DNA from: Candidatus Aminicenantota bacterium | GTDB taxonomy: Bacteria; Acidobacteriota; Aminicenantia; JAMOAD01 | Direction of reading: 5' to 3' | Length of the DNA: 53,945 bases | Assembly: GCA_027031485.1 (NCBI GenBank) | Contig: JALVQI010000004.1 | Coordinates: 1-53,945, forward strand | Shown here: one piece after another, positions 16,855 through 25,772 of the stretch | Position numbering within the stretch: the first letter of the stretch is position 1 | Layout of the letters: each line of letters opens with the position of its first letter | Notes under the pieces: model-generated | Seen by the model: only the letters and a program-made list of their open reading frames with translations | Database searches by the model: none | Told to the model about the DNA's origin: nothing | Position numbers and translations under genes: made by a program

Positions 16855-18308
16855 TCCCCTTTGACCTCCTCAAGAGCCTTTTTAACTTCCTCAAAATCCG
16901 AAAAGTGAATGACCTTATCCGCTAATATCTGATAATCCTCATGCCCTTTCCCGGCTATTAAAACAACATCATTTTTATTTGCCATTTCCACCGCCCTTCT
17001 TATTGCCTTTCTTCTATCGCTCTCCACTATATAATTATTGTTTACCGTTCCTTTTATAATATCATCAATTATTTTTTCAGGATCCTCTGTTCTCGGATTA
17101 TCAGATGTTATAATTACAATGTCAGATAATTCCGTTGCAACCTTTCCCATTCGCGGTCTCTTTGTTTTATCCCTATCCCCACCGGCTCCGAATACGGTTA
17201 TGATTCTTTCAAAACTCAGATCCTTTAAGGTAAGAATAGCCCTTTTCAAAGAATCATCAGAGTGGGAGTAATCTATGTAAACATTTGTATATGGATTTTC
17301 CACAAAGTCCAACCTTCCCGGGACTTTTATAATTAATGAGGAAAAAGCCTCCTCTATTTTTTTGGAAGTAAATTCAAGATCTGATAAAAGACCTATTACA
17401 GGCAGGATATTATAAATATTTGTTTTACCTATTAAATTTGTGTGTATATGAAAAATTTTATTTTTATAATTTATTTCTATATTAGTTCCGCTTCTTTTAA
17501 GAGAATAATTTACTACTTTAATTTTGTTAAGAGAGGAAAAACCAAAGGAGACAGAGCAATCTTTCAAATCTTTTAAAAGTCTTTTCCCATATTCATCATC
17601 ACCATTTATAAAACAGAGCCCACCTTCATCGCATATCTTTTTTAAAAAACTCTTTTTAACTGAAAAATAGCTTTCCATGGTTTTATGATAATCAAGGTGA
17701 TCTCCCGAAAGGTTAGTAAATACTCCGTATTTGAATTTTAGCGAGGATACTCTCTTTGTATCAATGGCATGGGAAGAGACTTCTAAAATCGCTGTTCTTA
17801 CTCCATCATTATACATTTTTTCAAGGAGCTCAAAGATTGTGTGAGCCTGGGGAGTGGTAAGCTTTGCTTTAATTTTCCTGTCTTTCCACCTGTAATTTAT
17901 CGTCCCAAAAACTCCTACGGGAATTGAAAGTTCTTTTAACAAAGCCTCAAGAATGTAAGCCACGGAGGTTTTCCCGTTTGTCCCCGTTATTCCTATAAGA
18001 TTCATCTTTTCATCAATCTTCCCATAAAATCTCTTAACAAGCAGGGAAAAAACCTCCCTTTCCCTATGGGAAATTAGTACGGGAACATCTTTTAAATTTA
18101 ATTTTTGATGGGTCAAAATCGCAGAAGCTCCTTTGCTCATTGCATCACTCACAAATTTAATGCCATCTGTTTTCAACCCTTTAAAAGCTCCGAAAAGATT
18201 CCCTTTTTTAACCTCAGCAGAATTATCCGTAAAACCTGTAATCTCCACATTTTTAAAGTTTTGAAATTTCAGATCTTCAATACCTTTAATTAAATCTGCT
18301 ATTTTCAT
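16848..18308 (-). CDS. murE: UDP-N-acetylmuramoyl-tripeptide synthetase, meso-DAP type
   Basis: Adds the third stem residue. The ATP loop is GITGTNGKTSVAYIL, and LEVSSHAI, TNLSGDHLDYHKTM and AGKGHEDYQ are family signatures. The specificity motif DNPR in TSDNPRTEDPE indicates meso-diaminopimelate rather than lysine. The start is taken at the ATG 18308 (MKIADLIKGI), inside the ftsI end by 23 nt; a longer frame to 18389 adds residues unlike the family. The ribosome site is weak (AAGAGAG directly before the ATG), so coupling to ftsI is likely. Confidence 0.95.
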   Translation of the reverse strand: MKIADLIKGIEDLKFQNFKNVEITGFTDNSAEVKKGNLFGAFKGLKTDGIKFVSDAMSKGASAILTHQKLNLKDVPVLISHREREVFSLLVKRFYGKIDEKMNLIGITGTNGKTSVAYILEALLKELSIPVGVFGTINYRWKDRKIKAKLTTPQAHTIFELLEKMYNDGVRTAILEVSSHAIDTKRVSSLKFKYGVFTNLSGDHLDYHKTMESYFSVKKSFLKKICDEGGLCFINGDDEYGKRLLKDLKDCSVSFGFSSLNKIKVVNYSLKRSGTNIEINYKNKIFHIHTNLIGKTNIYNILPVIGLLSDLEFTSKKIEEAFSSLIIKVPGRLDFVENPYTNVYIDYSHSDDSLKRAILTLKDLSFERIITVFGAGGDRDKTKRPRMGKVATELSDIVIITSDNPRTEDPEKIIDDIIKGTVNNNYIVESDRRKAIRRAVEMANKNDVVLIAGKGHEDYQILADKVIHFSDFEEVKKALEEVKGEW

Positions 18309-20037
18309 CTCTCTTACCGTTTTGTTTTGTATTTTCAGCCTTTGCAAATATGATTTTATTCTTTTCCAAGAATGAAGGGAATATACCAAGATGTCTAAGA
18401 GATTCCTCTGCTACGGTTTTAAAAACCGGAGCTGCGATTTCACCACCATAATACTTTTTGTTCTGGGGGTCATTGATCACAACTATTATTGATAGTACGG
18501 GTTTTTTTACCGGAACAAAGCCCATAAAAGAGCTGAAATAGTGGTTGGTAGAGTACTTACCATTAATTGCCTTTCTTGCAGTTCCCGTTTTACCCGCAAC
18601 TTCAAATCCTGCTATTGACGCTTCTTTGCCCGTTCCATAGTCAACAACGGCTTTTAAAAAGGATTTCATAATTCTAACTGTTCTGTTAGACAGAACCTTT
18701 CTTTCCTTCCTCTTTTTGAGTATAGGGCCCTCCTTAACTATTGTGGGAGGAACATAGTAGCCCCCCGAAGCGATTACATTGAGAGCTGTTAGCATCTGAA
18801 TTGGTGTTGTTAATAACCCATAGCCAATTGCCATTGAAGCCTGAGTAACTCCGCTCCATCTTTTCAAAGGAGCTAATATACCGGAGGATTCCCCCGGAAG
18901 TTCAATACCGGTTCTATACCCTATTCCGAATCTTTTTTCAAAATGATAGATTTCTCTTGGCTTTAAGAGCAAAGCGAGTTTGATTGTTCCAATATTGGAT
19001 GAATGGGAAATTATCTCTTTGGGAGAGAGATAGGTGAATCTTGTGTGATCTGTAAAGACCTCTCCTTTGTAATTAAACCTTCCGTCTTCACAGTAAATCG
19101 GTTTTAAAAGATTGATCTTTGCTCTCTCAAGCACTGAAGAAACTGTTATAACTTTAAATATTGAGCCCGGTTCATAGTTTAGCTCTATTGCAAGATTTTT
19201 TCTTCTGTCCATTCTAAGAGTTTTTAAATTATTCGGATTATAATCGGGATAGGAGGCCATGGCCAAAACCTCCCCTGTCATAGGATTCATCACGATGATT
19301 GTTCCATTGATAGCTTTGTTTTCCATAACCGCTTTTGTTATCTCTCTCTGAGCTATATATTGAATTATAAGGTCAATGGTCAGTACAATGGACTCCCCCT
19401 TTTCCGGCTTTTTGATTATTTTTGCCTCATAAATCTTTCTCCTTGCATCCTGCTTTATGATAGCCTCCCCTCTTTTACCCTTTAAATAATTATCAAAGTA
19501 TTTTTCTATACCTTCAAGCCCCTCATTATCAATGTTAACTGTTCCAAGTATATGGCATCCTATCCTCATATTCGGATAATGCCTCTTTTTGTCCTTTATT
19601 GCATGAACATTTTTTAAATTTAAACTGAAAATCTTTTCCTTTTCCACTTCCCCTGTTTTTCTTAAAATCCACACAAATCTTTTTTTATCTTTTATCCTTT
19701 TTAATATTTTTCTGTACTCTTCCGGTTGAAGATAAATTTTTCTGCTGATTTGCTTGATTTCTTTCAGGGATTCTCTCTGATTTTTATTCTCAAGATAGAT
19801 TGAATAACTTTTTGATGTTAGCGCGAGGACTTTACCATTTCTGTCATATATATATCCTCTCTCAGGGTTTATTTTTATGATTCTTTCATTTTGTTTTATC
19901 TTTATTTTTTTAAATTTTTCTGCATTGAGCACCTGAACATAAAAAAGTCTTGCTATAACGACAAAAAACCATAAAAAGATAGTTATACTTAAAATAATAA
20001 GTCTGTTTTTATCCACTGAATTATTAGTTTTTACCAT
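18286..20037 (-). CDS. ftsI: septal peptidoglycan transpeptidase FtsI (PBP3-type)
   Basis: Class B penicillin-binding protein with one membrane span (LIILSITIFLWFFVVIARLFY), a pedestal domain containing ERGYIYDRNG, and a transpeptidase domain with the three active-site motifs: S-x-x-K (EPGSIFKV), S-x-N (HSSN) and K-T-G (AGKTGTA). At 583 residues it is normal for FtsI; no PASTA domain is present. It overlaps ftsL by 14 nt. No Shine-Dalgarno is visible, so translation is probably coupled. Confidence 0.96.
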   Translation of the reverse strand: MVKTNNSVDKNRLIILSITIFLWFFVVIARLFYVQVLNAEKFKKIKIKQNERIIKINPERGYIYDRNGKVLALTSKSYSIYLENKNQRESLKEIKQISRKIYLQPEEYRKILKRIKDKKRFVWILRKTGEVEKEKIFSLNLKNVHAIKDKKRHYPNMRIGCHILGTVNIDNEGLEGIEKYFDNYLKGKRGEAIIKQDARRKIYEAKIIKKPEKGESIVLTIDLIIQYIAQREITKAVMENKAINGTIIVMNPMTGEVLAMASYPDYNPNNLKTLRMDRRKNLAIELNYEPGSIFKVITVSSVLERAKINLLKPIYCEDGRFNYKGEVFTDHTRFTYLSPKEIISHSSNIGTIKLALLLKPREIYHFEKRFGIGYRTGIELPGESSGILAPLKRWSGVTQASMAIGYGLLTTPIQMLTALNVIASGGYYVPPTIVKEGPILKKRKERKVLSNRTVRIMKSFLKAVVDYGTGKEASIAGFEVAGKTGTARKAINGKYSTNHYFSSFMGFVPVKKPVLSIIVVINDPQNKKYYGGEIAAPVFKTVAEESLRHLGIFPSFLEKNKIIFAKAENTKQNGKRDENSRFN

Positions 20038-20323
20038 TTTTAATCACAATTATTTCATCCTCTTTTACCTTTACAAGTCCCAATTTGTTTTTTGCTATTT
20101 CATCAACCCTATCAAGTCTTATCAATTCACTCTTTTTTATTTTCAATTGCCTGATTTCCTCCTGAAGTTCCTTTTTTTCATTTTTCAGTTCCTCTATCTT
20201 ATAACCTGCCCTGATTACATCAATGTGGTGCCAGAGATAAAACATTATAGAAGCGGCAAAGAGAAAAATAGCGAACAGATAAATCAAAAAAGAATCATTG
20301 CTATTTCTCTTTTTCCCATTCAT
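20024..20323 (-). CDS. ftsL: cell division protein FtsL-like
   Basis: 99-residue bitopic protein: short cytoplasmic N-terminus, one membrane span (FLIYLFAIFLFAASIMFYLWH) and a leucine-zipper-like coiled coil (EELKNEKKELQEEIRQLKIKKSEL), then IAKNKLGLVKVKEDEIIVI. This fits the FtsL/DivIC family, which bridges FtsQ and FtsW-FtsI. The position between rsmH and ftsI supports FtsL. It overlaps rsmH by 4 nt and ftsI by 14 nt. Confidence 0.88.
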   Translation of the reverse strand: MNGKKRNSNDSFLIYLFAIFLFAASIMFYLWHHIDVIRAGYKIEELKNEKKELQEEIRQLKIKKSELIRLDRVDEIAKNKLGLVKVKEDEIIVIKNGKN

Positions 20324-21183
20324 ATTCTTATCCCCGCTCTTAACTTTGCCGAACGAGATCTCGGATTATTTTTTTTTTCCGTGTCAGATGGAATTACAGG
20401 TTTTTTTGTCAAAATCTTAATATACCCATCCTTTGCAGCTTTTCTGAAACTGTTTTTTACTATTCTGTCTTCCAGAGAATGAAATGAAATCACCACAACT
20501 TTTGCTCCCTTTTTAATTTTCATAAAGAGTGTGTGAAAAAAATCATCCATTCCTTCCAATTCTCGGTTAACTTCAATTCTTATTGCCTGAAATACTCTTG
20601 AAAGAGGATCCATGGTTTTTCTTCTTTTATATAGTGCCCTTATCACCTCCTTTAATTCTCCGCTTTTTTTTATTCTCTTTCTTTTTCTTGCCAGTAATAT
20701 CTCCTTAACCAATTTTTCCGGGTTTTTAAACTCTCCGAATTCACTGAATACTCTTGTCAATTCCTTATAGGAATAATCGTTTATGACCTTTTCTGCCGTC
20801 AGTTCCTGAGTTTTATCCATTCTCATGTCAAGGGGAGAATCTTTTGAATAGGAAAATCCCATTTCAGGATTATCCAGCTGAAAGGATGAAATCCCGAGAT
20901 CAAAAAGATAGCCATCTATTTTATTAAATGGGAGAGAGTGATTAAACATATTCTTAAAATTATCATGAATCACCCTTATTCTTTCTCTGAATTTTGAAAG
21001 ATTTTTTAATGCAATTTTAATTGATTCCCGGTCCATGTCAAAAGCAAAGACGAAGGCATTGTTATTATTAGAGAGAATAGCTTTAGTGTGTCCTCCCATT
21101 CCCAGTGTTCCGTCTAAAAAGTAAGCTCCTTTTTCCACTTCCAAAAACTCCATTACCTCTTTTTCCAAAACCGGTACATGCAA
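20320..21183 (-). CDS. rsmH: 16S rRNA (cytosine1402-N4)-methyltransferase
   Basis: SAM-dependent methyltransferase modifying C1402 in the ribosomal P site. Signatures: HVPVLEKEVMEFL, the SAM loop FLDGTLGMGGHT, LFDLGISSFQLD, GFSYSKDSPLDMRMD and VISFHSLEDRIVK. The start is a TTG abutting the mraZ stop, with GAGG at 5 nt; no in-frame ATG fits the N-terminus. At 287 residues it is near the family norm. Confidence 0.96.
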   Translation of the reverse strand: MHVPVLEKEVMEFLEVEKGAYFLDGTLGMGGHTKAILSNNNNAFVFAFDMDRESIKIALKNLSKFRERIRVIHDNFKNMFNHSLPFNKIDGYLFDLGISSFQLDNPEMGFSYSKDSPLDMRMDKTQELTAEKVINDYSYKELTRVFSEFGEFKNPEKLVKEILLARKRKRIKKSGELKEVIRALYKRRKTMDPLSRVFQAIRIEVNRELEGMDDFFHTLFMKIKKGAKVVVISFHSLEDRIVKNSFRKAAKDGYIKILTKKPVIPSDTEKKNNPRSRSAKLRAGIRI

Positions 21184-21624
21184 TTAATCCTCGCCCCTGG
21201 GTAAAAAGGATAAATCTTCATCGGTTAAGGGTTTTTCAATATTGAGCTTTTCAAACACTTCCTTATTCCAGAGAACAAGGTGATCAATGTTTCCTATTAA
21301 CACCAATTCACCTTCAAGTTTTGCTTTTTCCCTTAAAATTGATTGAATTAATATTCTTTCTTTTTTATCTATTGAAGTGATTTTCCCATAATAGCCTGTT
21401 ATATTAAGATATTTTCTTAAAACCGGGTAATTTTTAGCTGACTGCTGAACCTTTTTTAACCATTTCTTCCATACTGGAAGAGGATAAATCAAAACACTAT
21501 CCCCTCTATCTGAGGTAATATAAAGTTCATTGCCATAGTTAGAGATTATATATTTTGAAAAGTCTCCGGGTATCTTTATTCTACCAGTCCCATCAATCTT
21601 AACTAAAGCACTACCTAAAAGCAT
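21184..21624 (-). CDS. mraZ: transcriptional regulator MraZ
   Basis: 146-residue AbrB-like regulator with two tandem SpoVT/MraZ domains (LLGSALVKIDGTGRIKIPGDF and ITGYYGKITSIDKKERILI). MraZ oligomerises and binds direct TGGGA-type boxes ahead of its own operon, usually repressing it. The frame is open to an ATG at 21669, but that stretch is the operator itself, so I start at 21624. The N-terminus MLLGSALVKID then aligns with known MraZ. First gene of the division operon. Confidence 0.92.
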   Translation of the reverse strand: MLLGSALVKIDGTGRIKIPGDFSKYIISNYGNELYITSDRGDSVLIYPLPVWKKWLKKVQQSAKNYPVLRKYLNITGYYGKITSIDKKERILIQSILREKAKLEGELVLIGNIDHLVLWNKEVFEKLNIEKPLTDEDLSFLPRGED

Positions 21625-21629
21625 CTCTC

Positions 21630-21664
21630 TCCCGTTTTCTCCCAAAATTTCCCAAATTTTCCCA
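21630..21664 (-). promoter_or_regulatory. MraZ operator: four TGGGA-type boxes at 10-bp period
   Basis: On the minus strand there are three TGGGA boxes and one CGGGA box. On the plus strand they are TCCCA at 21660-21664, 21650-21654 and 21640-21644 and TCCCG at 21630-21634, each separated by exactly 5 nt. Characterised MraZ operators are TGGGN direct repeats with 5-nt spacers. The boxes lie between the promoter and the mraZ start codon. Confidence 0.88.
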
Positions 21665-21671
21665 GTCATTA

Positions 21672-21700
21672 AATATAAAGCTTTTTTACTTAAATGTCAA
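21672..21700 (-). promoter_or_regulatory. promoter of the mraZ/dcw operon
   Basis: On the minus strand TTGACA (21700-21695), 17-nt spacer, TATATT (21677-21672). The predicted transcript start near 21665 coincides with the first MraZ box, so bound MraZ would block initiation or early elongation. Confidence 0.85.
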
Positions 21701-21778
21701 GCATTTTTTATCCATTTTTTAAAAAAGATTTAATATTTTTTTTATTTTTGATAACATTAAACATTAAGGAGGCTGGAA

Positions 21779-23326
21779 ATGAGAAAAAAAATATTAGTAT
21801 TTATTTTTAGTTCATTATTCGTTTCTTTTGTTTATGGCAAAATTCCTGATAAGGTAATGAAAGTAATCAATAAAGCAGGAAACAATAAGAGTGAATTTTT
21901 CAGGGCAATTAATTATTTTGAAAAACAGAAAGATAACAGAAAACTTGAAGCTCTCTATTTTTTGATAAGAAATATGGAGGATAAAAGTTATATAAAATAC
22001 TCGGTTGTGGATAAAAACGGGAATCCGATAAACTTTAATCCGCTGATTTATAAAAATTACAAAGAAATGAGTAAGGTATGGTTTAAATTGGTCAAGGAAA
22101 GGGGAGCTCATCATATTAAATCGGAGGAGATAAAGGATATTAATACGATAACTGCGGATTTATTAATAGAGAATATTGAACTTGCTTTTAAAGCCCGGGA
22201 GGAAAAGCCATGGGCAAGTTCATATGATTTTAAAGAGTTCCTTGAATACATATTACCTTACAGGGGGAGCAATGAACCTCTTGAACACTGGAGAAAATAT
22301 TTTTTTAACAGATATGTTAAGCTTGAAAAACAGATGAAAGATAGAACAGATCCTGTGGAAGCCACAATTATGATCAACAGTTCTTTAATGAAATGGTTTA
22401 GGTTTGATGATATATACTATGAACACCCGACCGATCAGGGTCTAAAGGAAATGTTAAAAAGCAAAAGAGGAAGGTGTGAGGATATGACAAACCTTGCCAT
22501 TTATGCTCTAAGAGCCAATGGAGTGGCGGTTGTAACTGATTTTACTCCATTCTGGGCAGTTTCAAACAATAATCACGCCTGGAATGCAGTAATTACCCGT
22601 AATAAAAAAGTTGTCCCCTTTATGGGGGGTGAAAAAAATCCCTATGATTATGGTATAACCAACAGAGTTGCCAAAGTCTATAGAAAGACATTTTCAATAA
22701 ATCATAATTCATTACCCTTTAAAATTGGTGCTGATAAAATTCCGAACAGATATCTGAAAGTTAAATCAATGGTGGATGTTACCCCTTCTTATACCACGGT
22801 TTCAAATCTATCAATAAAAACCAAAAATAATATAAATAACAAATATGCATATCTCTGTGTTTTTAACACGGGAAACTGGGAAGCAGTAGGCTATGGAAAG
22901 ATTGAAAAAGGTTTTGCCAAATTTAATAATGTGGGAAACAACAACATAGTATATATAATTTTTCTTTTTAATAAGAAAAAGCTTATCCCGGTTACCTCTC
23001 CTTTCATACTTAAATCAGACGGGAGTATGCACTTTCTGATCCCCGACAAAAGCCACAGAGAAGATGTTCTGATTAATAGTATTACAAAGAGAACAATAAA
23101 GGATGCCACAGTTGTTTCTCAAAAGGGAAAAATAGAAAATAAAAGCGGATATGATCTATTTTATTTTGATGGCAAATGGATAAAGGTTGAAAATTCAGAA
23201 TTAACGGAAAATGGATTAATTTTTAAAAATGTTCCTGAAAATTCACTCCTCTGGTTAGTTAAAAGGGACGGGAGAAAGGATGAACGCATCTTTATATATA
23301 AAAACAATAAGCAAATTTTCTACTAA
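21779..23326 (+). CDS. secreted transglutaminase-like protein
   Basis: 515 residues. A signal peptide ending near residue 20 (FVSFVYGK) is followed by a helical N-terminal region and a transglutaminase-like cysteine-protease fold. The catalytic Cys is visible in KRGRCEDMTN and the His in NNHAWNAV, with DVTPSY further on. The last 170 residues look like beta sandwiches. Similar exported proteins with this RCED-MTNLAIYALRANG pattern occur in Bacteroidota and related diderms; their substrate is unknown, with peptidoglycan or glycopeptide cleavage the usual guess. AAGGAGG at 7 nt supports the ATG. It is transcribed away from mraZ across a 109-150 nt shared region. Confidence 0.75.
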   Translation: MRKKILVFIFSSLFVSFVYGKIPDKVMKVINKAGNNKSEFFRAINYFEKQKDNRKLEALYFLIRNMEDKSYIKYSVVDKNGNPINFNPLIYKNYKEMSKVWFKLVKERGAHHIKSEEIKDINTITADLLIENIELAFKAREEKPWASSYDFKEFLEYILPYRGSNEPLEHWRKYFFNRYVKLEKQMKDRTDPVEATIMINSSLMKWFRFDDIYYEHPTDQGLKEMLKSKRGRCEDMTNLAIYALRANGVAVVTDFTPFWAVSNNNHAWNAVITRNKKVVPFMGGEKNPYDYGITNRVAKVYRKTFSINHNSLPFKIGADKIPNRYLKVKSMVDVTPSYTTVSNLSIKTKNNINNKYAYLCVFNTGNWEAVGYGKIEKGFAKFNNVGNNNIVYIIFLFNKKKLIPVTSPFILKSDGSMHFLIPDKSHREDVLINSITKRTIKDATVVSQKGKIENKSGYDLFYFDGKWIKVENSELTENGLIFKNVPENSLLWLVKRDGRKDERIFIYKNNKQIFY

Positions 23327-24469
23327 TTAATAAATATCATACCTGACAAATCTTCCTTCAAGTCCTCCATTGAAAATTATCCTTTTGTACTTTGGCCGTA
23401 AGCCCATACTTTTAATAAGCTCCCTGTTCCCGAAATAGATAAAAGCAGAGGAATCTTTAATTTCCCTTTTTAAAAAATCCCCCAGATCTTTGTAAAGGGT
23501 TTTTATCGGTTCCTCTGTTTTTAATCTTATTCCATAAGGCGGGTTTGTTATTATGATAGTATCCTTTTTCAGTTTAAGCTTTCTAAAATCCATCCTCTTA
23601 ACTATTATTTTATTCTTTTTATCAATTAAAGAGCAATTCTTTAAAGTGGCTTTAACAGCTGTTTCCGAAATATCACTCCCTGAAATTAGACCTTTTGGTA
23701 TCTCCTTTATCTTATTGATAGCTTTTTCTTTCACCTTTTGCCATGTTTTTCTATCAAAATCCGGTAAATTCTCAAAACCAAACCTTTTTCTTAAAATCAT
23801 GGAGGGAGTGTTTGTTACATGCATAAATGCTTCACAGAGGATGGTTCCCGAACCGCAAAAGGGATCATAAAGAAATTTGTCCGAAGTCCATCCTGAGATT
23901 TTTATTAATGCGGCAGCGACAATTTCGGATATCGGAGCTTCAACACTTTGTTTCCTGTATCCTCTTTTATGAAGAGAACCACCGGAGGTATCCACGCTTA
24001 TTATGGCTTTATTGTTTCTGATAAATAAATTTATGTAAATATCAGGGTCTTTATTATTAACAGATGGCCTTTTACCATATTTTTTTGTAAAATAGTCAGC
24101 TATTGCATCCTTTAATCTCTGAGCTGCAAACTTTGAGTGTCTGATATTACTATTACTCACATTGGACAAAATAAAAAAGGTTGAACTTTCAGATAGGAAA
24201 TCCTCCCAATTTATATTATTGTATGCGGTTTTATAAAGATATTTATCAGAATGACAATCAAAAGTAATAATAGGAGCCAAAACTCTGACTATTAATCTTG
24301 ATTGATAATTGACTTTGTAAAGGGTTTCTTTGTCAGCTTTAAAGTAGACTCCTTTATATGTTCCTCTTATCTCCTCAGCTCCCAGAGATTTGAGCTCTTC
24401 CACCGCATACTCTTTTAAATCTTCCGGTATTTGAGCAAGATATATTCCGGTTTTTTGATATTGATACAA
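23327..24469 (-). CDS. THUMP-domain class I RNA methyltransferase (RlmL-like)
   Basis: N-terminal ferredoxin-like/THUMP region (about residues 45-160) and a C-terminal Rossmann methyltransferase with the SAM motif FLYDPFCGSGTILCEAF and catalytic NPPYG. This matches the N2-guanine rRNA methyltransferases (RlmL, m2G2445 of 23S rRNA) without the fused RlmK half found in E. coli. The start is a TTG with AGGA at 7 nt, directly after the glycosyltransferase stop; no ATG is available. The stop abuts the convergent stop of the transglutaminase gene. Confidence 0.85.
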   Translation of the reverse strand: MYQYQKTGIYLAQIPEDLKEYAVEELKSLGAEEIRGTYKGVYFKADKETLYKVNYQSRLIVRVLAPIITFDCHSDKYLYKTAYNNINWEDFLSESSTFFILSNVSNSNIRHSKFAAQRLKDAIADYFTKKYGKRPSVNNKDPDIYINLFIRNNKAIISVDTSGGSLHKRGYRKQSVEAPISEIVAAALIKISGWTSDKFLYDPFCGSGTILCEAFMHVTNTPSMILRKRFGFENLPDFDRKTWQKVKEKAINKIKEIPKGLISGSDISETAVKATLKNCSLIDKKNKIIVKRMDFRKLKLKKDTIIITNPPYGIRLKTEEPIKTLYKDLGDFLKREIKDSSAFIYFGNRELIKSMGLRPKYKRIIFNGGLEGRFVRYDIY

Positions 24470-24471
24470 AT

Positions 24472-25683
24472 CTAATCCTGTAATATTAAATTCAGAAATT
24501 TCTTCTTAATCTCTTTTGAATCAGCTATCTTCATCAATTTTTCCCAGTCTTTCTGGATTTTCAAAAGATTTTCAAAAGGATTTTTTAAGGGAATTGCACT
24601 TTTTTTAGCGATTTTTATATTATTTAAACTTTCCTCTGCGTCTTCTGTTTTCCCTTCTATAAGATATTGGGTTGCAAGTACTTCACTTGCCTTTGCGACC
24701 TTTTCTTCAAGGTCATCTTTTAAAAATACTCCGGGATAGGGGTCAAACTCTTCGGCTTCAATTTTCCTCATTCCGGAGATTTCCCTCTGCTTCCTTATTT
24801 TTTCCCTTTCATAGAAGAACCTTAATATATCCTCCCTTATTCTTCTCCAGGTAGGATGGGGTTTCGGAGGGGGAAGATGTTTGATTGCAAGTTTGTTGTC
24901 AAGATAAAATTCATATCCGAACATTTTCGCATTCATAAGATAATCAATATCTTCTCCTCTTGTAACATCAGGATCAAATGGCACTTTTGTAAAAAGTTTT
25001 TTGTGAATTACCATATTGCCACCAAAAACAAACGGAGTTTTTTTAAGTCTCGGTTCTTTGCCGATAATCTCTTTGAATCCTCTGTTCATTGCTTCAAATT
25101 TATTCCAATAAAACATATATGGTTTGAAATCTTTCTTTAAAAGATAATCATTGTTTTCCTGCAAATAATAACCTGCAACAGCTAATATTTCCTCGCCATC
25201 AACAGTTTTTCCGATAAATTCCTTTGCTTTTTCAATAAAATACGGGTCCTCAAAAACCTCATCATCATCTATTAAAAGAGCAATCTCAGAATCCAATATA
25301 TGGGGTAAGAATAAACAGAGATTTCTTATATTTGAATAACCTCTCAGCTGAAGAAGATAGTTTTGTTCTTGAAAAGGGCTATTTTGCCTTATTCTGTTTA
25401 AATGCGAATGGGAGAAAAAATAGGTTTTCACAGGGCTTTTGGACTTTGAAATAATCTTTCTTACTCTTTTTTCAACCTCTTTCTCAATCTCTTCAGATGT
25501 TGCAGCTGCTATTATAACAAGTTCAAAATCTCTCTCATTTAAAACATTCAAACTCTCTATAGCTCTTCCCAGAGTTCCTTCCTCATCAAGGGGAGTCGGA
25601 TGATCATAAATGGCATCTCCTTCTTTCCATCCGATTTTCTTTTCTCTTCCCCAATATGTAGGTATAACCATTGTTAGTTTCAT
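24472..25683 (-). CDS. GT2-like glycosyltransferase
   Basis: 403 residues with an N-terminal GT-A fold: TMVIPTYWGR at the start, IALLIDDDEVFEDP as the D-x-D metal/nucleotide-sugar motif, and a later acceptor-side TRGEDIDYLM (the E-D pair typical of GT2). The C-terminal third is helical and charged. The ATG at 25683 has GGAGG at 5 nt; the longer frame to 25734 runs through the promoter and is rejected. Donor and acceptor are unknown. It is co-transcribed with the rRNA methyltransferase (2-nt gap). Confidence 0.75.
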   Translation of the reverse strand: MKLTMVIPTYWGREKKIGWKEGDAIYDHPTPLDEEGTLGRAIESLNVLNERDFELVIIAAATSEEIEKEVEKRVRKIISKSKSPVKTYFFSHSHLNRIRQNSPFQEQNYLLQLRGYSNIRNLCLFLPHILDSEIALLIDDDEVFEDPYFIEKAKEFIGKTVDGEEILAVAGYYLQENNDYLLKKDFKPYMFYWNKFEAMNRGFKEIIGKEPRLKKTPFVFGGNMVIHKKLFTKVPFDPDVTRGEDIDYLMNAKMFGYEFYLDNKLAIKHLPPPKPHPTWRRIREDILRFFYEREKIRKQREISGMRKIEAEEFDPYPGVFLKDDLEEKVAKASEVLATQYLIEGKTEDAEESLNNIKIAKKSAIPLKNPFENLLKIQKDWEKLMKIADSKEIKKKFLNLILQD

Positions 25684-25705
25684 TTTATCCTCCATTGAGA
25701 AAAAA

Positions 25706-25734
25706 ATTATACCTGAAAGATAAAATAGTGTCAA
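25706..25734 (-). promoter_or_regulatory. perfect-consensus promoter of the glycosyltransferase operon
   Basis: On the minus strand TTGACA (25734-25729), 17-nt spacer, TATAAT (25711-25706). Both hexamers are exact consensus. Its -35 box is one arm of a palindrome shared with the divergent gene. Confidence 0.88.
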
Positions 25735-25737
25735 AGT

Positions 25738-25766
25738 TTGACAATGTTTCCTTTTTATATTATTTA
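25738..25766 (+). promoter_or_regulatory. candidate promoter for the zinc-finger/MshEN gene
   Basis: TTGACA at 25738-25743 is exact; at 17 nt the -10 would be TATTTA (25761-25766), a weak match. The predicted start is at or within 1-2 nt of the ATG at 25773, which would make the mRNA leaderless. Confidence 0.5.
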
Positions 25767-25772
25767 TTTAAT

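Noticed and set aside
21625-21669. N-terminal extension of mraZ from an ATG at 21669
   Set aside because: The stretch consists of the MraZ operator boxes, lacks a ribosome site, and does not match MraZ N-termini.
25671-25772. Longer start for the MshEN gene
   Set aside because: It would overlap the divergent promoter and glycosyltransferase start and adds no family-like residues.
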